Below, piece by piece: positions 56,998-64,000 of a DNA stretch of 64,000 nt. Made by a program: the position numbers and the translations under genes. Under the pieces are notes generated by a model, which saw only the letters and a list, made by a program, of their open reading frames with translations, was not told the DNA's origin and did no database searches. This DNA is from an uncultured Chloroflexota bacterium (GTDB taxonomy: Bacteria > Chloroflexota > UBA11872 > VXNJ01): contig CAJWLF010000008.1 of the NCBI GenBank assembly GCA_913043205.1, positions 1 through 64,000 of the forward strand. The letters are read 5' to 3'. Position 1 is the stretch's first letter; every line of letters starts with the position of its first letter.

Positions 56998-57804
56998 ATG
57001 ATTCTGTCAGATATGCAAATTGAACAATTTAGGGAACAGGGGCATTTTATTGCTGAAGGTGTCTTGCCACACGATGTACTGAATGCGGCCGCGGATGACT
57101 TTGAAAGACTTCGGTCCAAGCAAGATGCTGAAATTAGATCGACCGGTGAACGAAGAGGTATTTCCCATGAAGGCAGAAATTTTATTGCTCACTTGCATTT
57201 GCAAAGTGAGGCTAGTAGCAAGATATGCTTTGATTCCAAATTGATTCAAATTGCTGCTGCATTGATGGGAGAGAATGTCCGTCTCTATTGGAATCAGGCT
57301 GTAACTAAAGCGGCACATAGTGGAGGAGCTTTTTCCTGGCACCAAGACACCGGTTATCACAAAATGGATCCACTTGAGTACCTGACTTTATGGATACCAC
57401 TTGAGGATGCAACTGTAGAAAATGGAACTATCTGGGTGCTAAGTGGATCACATAAATGGGGTCTGCAAGAGCATGTCGTCGATGATGATTTGGGAGATAA
57501 AGTGGGATATCAGGGGGAGGAGCCCGGAATACCAGTCGAAGTCAAAAAAGGGTCTGTAGCCGTTTTTTCATCACTATGTTTTCATCGCAGTGGACCTAAC
57601 AATAGTGACAAACCAAGGAGGGCTTATGTGGTCCAATTCTGCCCTTCGCATGCTGTGGACGATACGGGATTGAAGTGGGGAGATAACATAGAAGTGGTTC
57701 GAGATGGACAACTGGTCGATCTGCCGAGTGGGGATTGGGCAGAACGCATCGTCGATTCTCGTGAAAATTGGGACAGCTCAATTATAGAAAATTGGCGAAT
57801 ATGA
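56998..57804 (+). CDS. Phytanoyl-CoA dioxygenase (PhyH) family protein
   Basis: QFREQGHFIAEGVLPHDVL...AFSWHQDTGYHKMDPLEYLTLWIPLEDATVENGTIWVLSGSHKWG...VAVFSSLCFHRSGPNNSDKPRRAYVVQF. Confidence 0.92.
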   Translation: MILSDMQIEQFREQGHFIAEGVLPHDVLNAAADDFERLRSKQDAEIRSTGERRGISHEGRNFIAHLHLQSEASSKICFDSKLIQIAAALMGENVRLYWNQAVTKAAHSGGAFSWHQDTGYHKMDPLEYLTLWIPLEDATVENGTIWVLSGSHKWGLQEHVVDDDLGDKVGYQGEEPGIPVEVKKGSVAVFSSLCFHRSGPNNSDKPRRAYVVQFCPSHAVDDTGLKWGDNIEVVRDGQLVDLPSGDWAERIVDSRENWDSSIIENWRI

Positions 57805-57858
57805 CATTGCCTCATGATATTTGGGTAGTAACTGCACGATACAAGGGACAGTTTTAAA

Positions 57859-58731
57859 TTGCCACGCGTAGAAATTTCTGATGACCAGGATCGATTTGTT
57901 GTTGTTACAGGCGGGGCTATGGGCATTGGGGCGGCAATAGCCGAATGTTTTGCGAGATCCGGTGCTGCTGTGAGCATATTAGATATCGACGGTGACGCTG
58001 CCTCCAGTCTCGCTGAACGCCTTGTGGCTGATGGTCATCGTGTCGTTTCTTTTACTGGTGATGTTAGTTCGGCATCTGAAGCTGAACGTATGATTCTCGA
58101 TTCCGTATCCGCTCTTGGTGGATTGAATGTATTGGTGAACAATGCAGGTATTCAACCGAAATCTTCGAATGTTCGGGTGGAAGATTTGGATGAAACAACT
58201 TGGGATAGGGTCATTGATGTGAATCTAAAAGGACAATTTTTGATGTCTAAATTTTCGATACCTTATATCCGTCAGCAGGGGGGTGGGACAATTATCAACA
58301 TTGCCAGCGTGCAAGGGTTGCAATCACGTACCAAGGTTCCTGTGTACGCAGCGAGTAAAGGCGGTATTCTCTCGCTTACGCGCAACATGGCTTTGGATTA
58401 TGTAAAAGATAACATTCGCGTTGTGGCAATCAATCCGGGAGCGATTCCTGATACCAGCCTTGGGCTTAGTGCAGCGGAGATACAAGGCCGCACGGGAGAT
58501 GGCTTAAAGGTTCAGAGTGATACTAATCACAACTTAGATTGGGTAAATACTGTAGGAGGCCGTCCTACTGGAAATCCTTATGACATAGGCACAGTTGCAG
58601 TGTTTCTGGCTAGTAATGCTGCTTCATTTATCACTGGGGAATCTATAAATGTTGATGGTGGCGCCATGGCTATCGGAGCTTGGGCTCTGGAATCCCGGTC
58701 GGTATTAGGCCCACCGGAATCCGACGGCTAG
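57859..58731 (+). CDS. SDR-family oxidoreductase
   Basis: VVTGGAMGIGAAIAECFARSGAAVSILDIDG, NVLVNNAGIQPKSS, INIASVQGLQSRTKVPVYAASKGGILSLTRNMALDY, INVDGGA. Confidence 0.94.
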   Translation: MPRVEISDDQDRFVVVTGGAMGIGAAIAECFARSGAAVSILDIDGDAASSLAERLVADGHRVVSFTGDVSSASEAERMILDSVSALGGLNVLVNNAGIQPKSSNVRVEDLDETTWDRVIDVNLKGQFLMSKFSIPYIRQQGGGTIINIASVQGLQSRTKVPVYAASKGGILSLTRNMALDYVKDNIRVVAINPGAIPDTSLGLSAAEIQGRTGDGLKVQSDTNHNLDWVNTVGGRPTGNPYDIGTVAVFLASNAASFITGESINVDGGAMAIGAWALESRSVLGPPESDG

Positions 58732-58833
58732 CGAAATGGAATATTAATATTTGAACGGTAATTGATGCATTGCTGAAACAGGGAACGATTTGCGTGCGTA
58801 GTTGCGTTCACTTAGAGCTAATGAGGTAGTCAG

Positions 58834-60300
58834 ATGTCTATGCCTAACATTCTATTTATTCTTGCTGATGACCTTGGTTTCGGGGATATTGGATCATACA
58901 ATTCTGAGTCAAAAGTGCCTACGCCGAATATTGATCGACTCTCGGAAGAGGGCATGGTTTTTATGGATGCCCATAGTCCCTCTACTGTATGTACGCCTAG
59001 TCGCTACAGCATATTGACAGGCAGAATGGCCTTTCGTACGGGATTCTCCGGGGTTTTTACGGGAGCAGGTGGACCCTGTTTGATTGAAGAGTCGCGAAAG
59101 ACTTTGCCTGGCATGCTGCGTGAGCAGGGATATACGACTGCGTTGTTTGGTAAGTGGCACGTAGGTCTCAGTTTATTGGATAGGGATGGGAATCCGATCA
59201 ACGAAGATGGTTTCGATCCGGTGACGCGCATTGACTATACGCGCAGTATTCCAGATTCTCCCATCCATCGCGGCTTCGACCATTTTTTCGGGACTGCTTG
59301 CTGCCCGACAACTGATTTTCTTTACGCTTTTATAGATGGCGATCGGATTCCTGTACCACCAACAGGTTTACACGACCCTGATTCCCTCCCGGACCATCCT
59401 TATTCTAAGGACAACCGTGTCGGCTGGGTTGCACCCGACTTTGATTTTGAAGAGATGGATATGCTGTTGTTGAACAAAAGCATACAATTCCTCGAAAATC
59501 ATGCCGCAGAATCACAACAAAGACCGTTTTTTCTGTTTCATTCCACGCAGGGTGTCCACCTTCCATCTTTCCCTGGCAAAAAGTTTTGCGGCAAAACCAA
59601 TGCAGGACCTCATGGCGACTTCATTTACGAATTTGATTACGTTGTAGGGGAGTTGCTCGAGACTCTGGAAAGACTAGGTATGTCAGATAACACGCTGGTT
59701 ATTGTGACTAGTGATAATGGCCCTGAAGTTGCCAGTGTGGTAAATATGCGTAAGGATTATGAACATGACGGTGCAAGGCCATGGAGGGGTATGAAGAGGG
59801 ATCAGTGGGAAGGTGGCCATAGGATTCCGTTTATCGTCAGGTGGCCTGGGACTGTGGCACCGGGAGAGACTAGTGATCAGACGGTATGCTTATGCGATAT
59901 TTTTGCAACTTGTGCTTCAATCACCGGGGTGTCGATATCTAATGATGAGGCAGAGGACAGTTTTGATATTATGCCGGCGTTATTGGGTCGTCAGAGTGAT
60001 AAAGAAGCGATACGCTCCCATACCTTGCATCAGACCTCGGGACTTGATCTGGCTATTCGAAAAGATAAGTGGAAATACTTGGATCACCAGGGTTCTGGAG
60101 GAAATGATTATTCTACGGATGATCTCATACCATTTGCTATTCCTGACACTGCACCCGGTGCGCCAGGACAGTTGTACAATCTAGAAACTGACCCTGGCGA
60201 AACTACCAACCTATATTTTCAGTATCCGAAAATTGTCAGCGAATTAAAGACTAAATTGGATGAATATGTACGAACTGGGCGTAGCGCGCCTAGCAATTAA
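58834..60300 (+). CDS. Arylsulfatase-like sulfatase (Cys-type formylglycine motif)
   Basis: NILFILADDLGFGDIGSYN...SPSTVCTPSRYSILTGRM...GKWHVGL...LVIVTSDNGPE: canonical CTPSR motif. Confidence 0.94.
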   Translation: MSMPNILFILADDLGFGDIGSYNSESKVPTPNIDRLSEEGMVFMDAHSPSTVCTPSRYSILTGRMAFRTGFSGVFTGAGGPCLIEESRKTLPGMLREQGYTTALFGKWHVGLSLLDRDGNPINEDGFDPVTRIDYTRSIPDSPIHRGFDHFFGTACCPTTDFLYAFIDGDRIPVPPTGLHDPDSLPDHPYSKDNRVGWVAPDFDFEEMDMLLLNKSIQFLENHAAESQQRPFFLFHSTQGVHLPSFPGKKFCGKTNAGPHGDFIYEFDYVVGELLETLERLGMSDNTLVIVTSDNGPEVASVVNMRKDYEHDGARPWRGMKRDQWEGGHRIPFIVRWPGTVAPGETSDQTVCLCDIFATCASITGVSISNDEAEDSFDIMPALLGRQSDKEAIRSHTLHQTSGLDLAIRKDKWKYLDHQGSGGNDYSTDDLIPFAIPDTAPGAPGQLYNLETDPGETTNLYFQYPKIVSELKTKLDEYVRTGRSAPSN

Positions 60301-60360
60301 CCTAACATAAAGATGTATTGTTAAAGCAGACGCAATGATCGTTGTAAAGAGTTAAATGTG

Positions 60361-60412
60361 TGGTGCCGAGGATCGGACTTGAACCGTTCCAAGGTTTCTC
60401 TCAGCGGATATC
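60361..60412 (-). pseudogene. 3'-terminal tRNA fragment (tRNA-Leu-like: T-arm + acceptor + CCA), no 5' half
   Basis: Minus strand ...GAACGGTTCAAGTCCGATCCTCGGCACCA: TTCAAGT T-loop, CCTCGGC acceptor 3' strand, ACCA. No GCCGAGG partner upstream. Confidence 0.6.
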
Positions 60413-60437
60413 AAGATCGTGATACAGGTTTGTTTTC

Positions 60438-61793
60438 TTACCTTTTTCTTAAGCCTGTTCCTTCAAATCGGTCAGCTTGTGTGTTATTGGTTGTTACTTC
60501 GTTTGGCGGAGCCTCAACGTATTCATAGCGACGAATACCCGGTATTGTCACCCAGATTATCCCTACTACAGCTATCCCTATGAAACCTCCGAATACCATC
60601 GTTGCGCCGGCACCGATGGCGGCTGAAACGAACGCAACTTCCATCTGTCCTGCGTGGTTTGCGGTCATAGCGGCGAATGAGTGGGCACTAGAAGCTCGAC
60701 CTATTAGTCTGTCCGGTGTGGTTAGCTGGACGATAGCTTGTCTCATTGTCATACCGACCGAGTCAGTTGCACCCAAAAACGCGACGATGATGAGTCCGAT
60801 CCAGAAGATAGGTGTAATTCCGAATGCAATTAATCCGATAGCGTAGGCCAATGTGGCGGTTAGAACTATTCTGCCTTTGTGTCGAATTTTCTCCGTGAAG
60901 AACACCAACATTGATCCACCGACCCCACCAAGTGCGTTGGCAGAGCCAAGTAGGGCAGTTCCCTCTGCCCCCATGCCATATAGACCGCTTGCGAACAAAG
61001 GGAAAAGCATGCGGTAGAAGCTGACAATGGTGACCCCCACGTCCAGTAGGTAAAGTCCTGGTAGGATCGGGTGTCCTTTTATGAAATTCGCCCCTTCACG
61101 TAGTGATGTAACCTTGCTCTGGGTAGTAGTGTCGGGATCTGGGGATCCACTGGCATTTATCATGGCGGGAGCGATCATGCTCACCCCAGCAAATACAGAT
61201 CCGACCAAGAACGTCGTCGTTACACCGAATTGAGTGAAAAGTAGACCAAATAGGAGTGGCGCCGCAATTTGTCCGATCTGGAAAGAAGCCGTTTGGAACG
61301 TTACTGCATTTGTGGTGTGGGATCGTGGGATCACTCTTGGAAGCATGGCAGGTCTGGCGGAATTACCCAACATGTTCACAATCCCGGTCATTCCTGTCAC
61401 AGTGAATATCATCCATGGCGCTAGAATTTCGTTCAATGCTGCCAGGGTTAACAGTGCCATTGAAATGAAAGAAACGGACTGGGTAAATACCATCAGTCTC
61501 TTCCGGTTGATAGTGTCGGCTAGCAAGCCTCCATAAACTACCACCGGCATCTGCAGAAATTGGATAGCGCCGAGTATTCCTAGTTGTACAGCTGATCCTG
61601 TCTCGTCATACAACCACTGCGTGCTGGCGAACAATCTCAATTGCATCGCGATTAGCATGCTCATGCCTGATACCCAAAGCATGGTGTAATCGCGGAATGC
61701 TAACGAGGACCATGGTCTCAAGCTTCTGTAGTACGATTGGGTGTCTTTTATCTCGGGAGACTTAGTGTCTGATTCGGATGAGTTCGATTTCAA
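60438..61793 (-). CDS. MFS transporter
   Basis: RDYTMLWVSGMSMLIAMQLRLFASTQWLYDETGSAVQLGILGAIQFLQMPVVVYGGLLADTINRKRLMVFTQSVSFISMALLTLAA...FLGATDSVGMTMRQAIVQLTTPDRLIGRASSAHSF. Confidence 0.9.
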   Translation of the reverse strand: MKSNSSESDTKSPEIKDTQSYYRSLRPWSSLAFRDYTMLWVSGMSMLIAMQLRLFASTQWLYDETGSAVQLGILGAIQFLQMPVVVYGGLLADTINRKRLMVFTQSVSFISMALLTLAALNEILAPWMIFTVTGMTGIVNMLGNSARPAMLPRVIPRSHTTNAVTFQTASFQIGQIAAPLLFGLLFTQFGVTTTFLVGSVFAGVSMIAPAMINASGSPDPDTTTQSKVTSLREGANFIKGHPILPGLYLLDVGVTIVSFYRMLFPLFASGLYGMGAEGTALLGSANALGGVGGSMLVFFTEKIRHKGRIVLTATLAYAIGLIAFGITPIFWIGLIIVAFLGATDSVGMTMRQAIVQLTTPDRLIGRASSAHSFAAMTANHAGQMEVAFVSAAIGAGATMVFGGFIGIAVVGIIWVTIPGIRRYEYVEAPPNEVTTNNTQADRFEGTGLRKR

Positions 61794-62261
61794 GTTGTTT
61801 CTATTGGCTGGGTACTGAATTGAGGCATAATAGCACTGCTCAGTTATATTCAGGATTCATAATCCGTCGGAGGGGCTTGTCATTTAGTTGGATCGGAGGC
61901 TTCCGTTTACCAAAAGGTTTGCACCTCATTTTGCCAGATTATCGGCGATACGACTGAGGCCACCATAGTTTACGCACTGAGACCACGTTAGTTTGTTACT
62001 TTCATCATCCATTATGTACTTACCATTGCCCATATCCGGAGAGAACTTGACCCAATCCGCGCCGCTTTACGTTTTTCCTTAGTGATCTCTGATTCCCAAT
62101 GGCCCAGAACATTGATCGCTGCTAGTCTTAGATTTTTCCTCAAACCCCCATATCTAATGCATGTTTCTGTCATAAACAAACTTCATTTGTATCGCCATTA
62201 ATTTATATAAAGATACGTCATCCCTCACCACACGAGTTTTGTGTCGCTTTTTGAGCGTTAG

Positions 62262-62546
62262 TTAATCTATTTTTTCGAGCGAGTAGACTTCATCGACACA
62301 ATTGAATTTCGTATCCCATGCTCGCATTTCTTCAGACGTCATTAATTCCTGAAATTTTTCCATATCAGTTATGTGAATCATCAAAGCAATTTTTCCTTCT
62401 CTTATAATGCCTATGTCGTAATCAGTGAAAAAACCTGTTCCCTTTTCTTTGGTGGCATTAAACATTTCCATATAGTCATCAGTGGTACCGTCAAAAGTTG
62501 ATACGACGCAGATATTCACTTGATTCGTCCTTTTCATCATCCGCAT
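62262..62546 (-). CDS. Hypothetical protein (94 aa)
   Basis: Intact ORF: TNQVNICVVSTFDGTTDDYMEMFNATKEKGTGFFTDYDIGIIREGKIALMIHITDMEKFQELMTSEEMRAWDTKF; resembles small ferredoxin-like alpha/beta-barrel proteins. Confidence 0.55.
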   Translation of the reverse strand: MRMMKRTNQVNICVVSTFDGTTDDYMEMFNATKEKGTGFFTDYDIGIIREGKIALMIHITDMEKFQELMTSEEMRAWDTKFNCVDEVYSLEKID

Positions 62547-62793
62547 TAGACATACGGTTTAACGATCTAATTCGAGTGTATTTCAACAACAGCCTATCTT
62601 CCAAAAACCAACAACAAATTCATCCTCAAACTTTGCTTCTAGGGCCCCTATTACGTAGTACGTAAAAAGTAGGGATACCCCCTGTAAAATACAATAATCT
62701 CTTAGAATGACTTTGCGTATATACAGGTTTTGAGGGATAGATGTATGTGGTTTGGTTTAATTAATGGCGACAACCGGACAAGCGAGGCATAAG

Positions 62794-64000
62794 TGAAAAA
62801 GATTGTATTTGTCTTAGTATGTTCATTACTTGTCGTTAGCTGTGATGAATCAACTGCAACCACTGATAGAGTCGGTCTGACGACTCAGGTTTTAAAGCCC
62901 ACCCATACACAATCGTCCCAAATTAAATATGTGGAAAAACCGAAAACATCGACCGCAAATACAAAGGTGAACACCCCAGCTGACCCGAATCTAGATTTGG
63001 ACACACCGTCAACACCGAACACTATCTCCGAGGTCGTGCCGTCTAGTTCGGAGAAGGATCCAATGCAATTTGGCCCTGGAGGACTGGTAACCGATCTCGC
63101 ATCGTATGCCGACATTACTCCTCCAAAATTCTTCACAGCATCTCACGTCGATGTCAGCAGGATTGAACATGTATCAAAGTTCCGTTCTAGAGCAGGGCAC
63201 GATTATTCAGATTCTTTCGAATCATGCTGTTCTATGAAGCACTATTTTCAACATTTAGATTTCTACAACGCTGCGCTAGATAACCCTATTTATGCTGGCC
63301 ATGATGGGGTGGTCCTATACGTATGGAAATCAGAGGGACAGTATTCGCACGAATGGCGAGTGGATTACGAAAAGAATACAGGCAAGAAATGGCCGGAAGA
63401 CAGGTGGGATTATCAGATGTATATAAGACCTGACGCCGCTCCCTACATGTGGGTTCGATATCACCACGTCATGCCAGTTGACGGAATAATTGACACTATT
63501 GAGCCAGTGTCTGATCGAAATCTATTTCGTGGGAATGCTAGGCCAGCTACTCCGGGTTACAGAGTTAAAGCAGGTGATCTGATTGGCCATGGTCTAGGGG
63601 AAATTTCTTTAGAGCAGCACTTGGATGGCAATGGGGTTCCTTCCCCCTGTGTTACCGCATATGGAAGAACAGAAAGCAGAGCCGCAAATACTCCAGCTTG
63701 TTTAGCCAAACAAAGATTCCATTCAATGATCTTCCACTTAACCGATGAAGTGTTTGCCGAATACCAAAAACTGGGTGACTTCGAGAGGAACGATTTCATA
63801 ATACCTGCGTCGGAAGTTGTAAGTAGTCCTTATGTTTGCGAAGGTGAAAAGTTTGCCGTTCGAGGCACGGTAGATGAACCAGATGTTTATGTGAGATTGC
63901 AGGGAGCGGATCAAGAGCCCGCTCAGAAAGTTCTAAAAGCGACGGAAAACAGTGTTTTGACTTCAAAAGAAGCTTCAGGTGATGGTGTATTAGGTCCACT
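62794..64000 (+). CDS. Secreted lipoprotein, M23-like domain, truncated by window edge
   Basis: GTG start; MKKIVFVLVCSLLVVSCDESTATTDRV... lipobox VVSC; HVDVSRIEHVSKFRSRAGHDYSDSFESCCSMKHYFQHLDFYNAALDNPIYAGHDGVVLYVWKSEGQ...RYHHVMPVDG...VKAGDLIGHGLGEI. Not in ORF track because open at right edge. Confidence 0.75.

Noticed and set aside
60361-61793. tRNA-Leu 3' fragment as the 3' exon of a group I intron-containing tRNA
   Set aside because: Only 25 bp separates it from an intact MFS gene; no room for an intron and no 5' exon (GCCGAGGTGG) found.

Overview
The window looks like a bacterial chromosome segment from a moderate/low-GC, Chloroflexota-like lineage, possibly marine SAR202-type. That placement is inference, from the Chlor_Arch_YYY/Agl23-type genes and the sulfatase, PhyH and ThDP-enzyme content. 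About 50 protein-coding genes are supported.

Housekeeping genes: groEL (truncated at the left edge and absent from the ORF track because it is open-ended), groES, punA-like PNP, rsgA, ispH, comB-like, thyX, apt, obg, rpsF-ssb-rpsR and ferritin.

Surface glycosylation block (14.7-24.3 kb): two DUF2298/Chlor_Arch_YYY-type giant membrane proteins, an Agl23/TIGR03663-like protein and a FAD oxidoreductase.

Catabolic/accessory content: three ThDP (acetolactate-synthase-like) enzymes, a SelA/DgaE-like PLP enzyme followed by RidA, LarA-like, cyclase, formamidase, PhyH x2, GMC oxidoreductase, Gfo/Idh/MocA, two sulfatase-superfamily proteins, a beta-helix protein, an epoxide hydrolase, SDR and MFS.

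Strongest non-obvious observation: an OsmC-family gene at 34711-35199 is split in the ORF track by an in-frame TGA exactly where the family's peroxidatic Cys is expected. A SECIS-compatible hairpin lies just downstream, so this is a candidate selenoprotein.

Other observations: a homocysteine S-methyltransferase pseudogene with an internal deletion, a 3'-only tRNA(Leu)-like fragment (possible att scar), a hidden 22-aa sORF with a strong Shine-Dalgarno and multi-hairpin 3' region, a 13-bp inverted repeat in a divergent promoter region, long homopolymers in glycosylation genes, and several catalytic-motif deviations. All calls come from reading the sequence; no database search was run.
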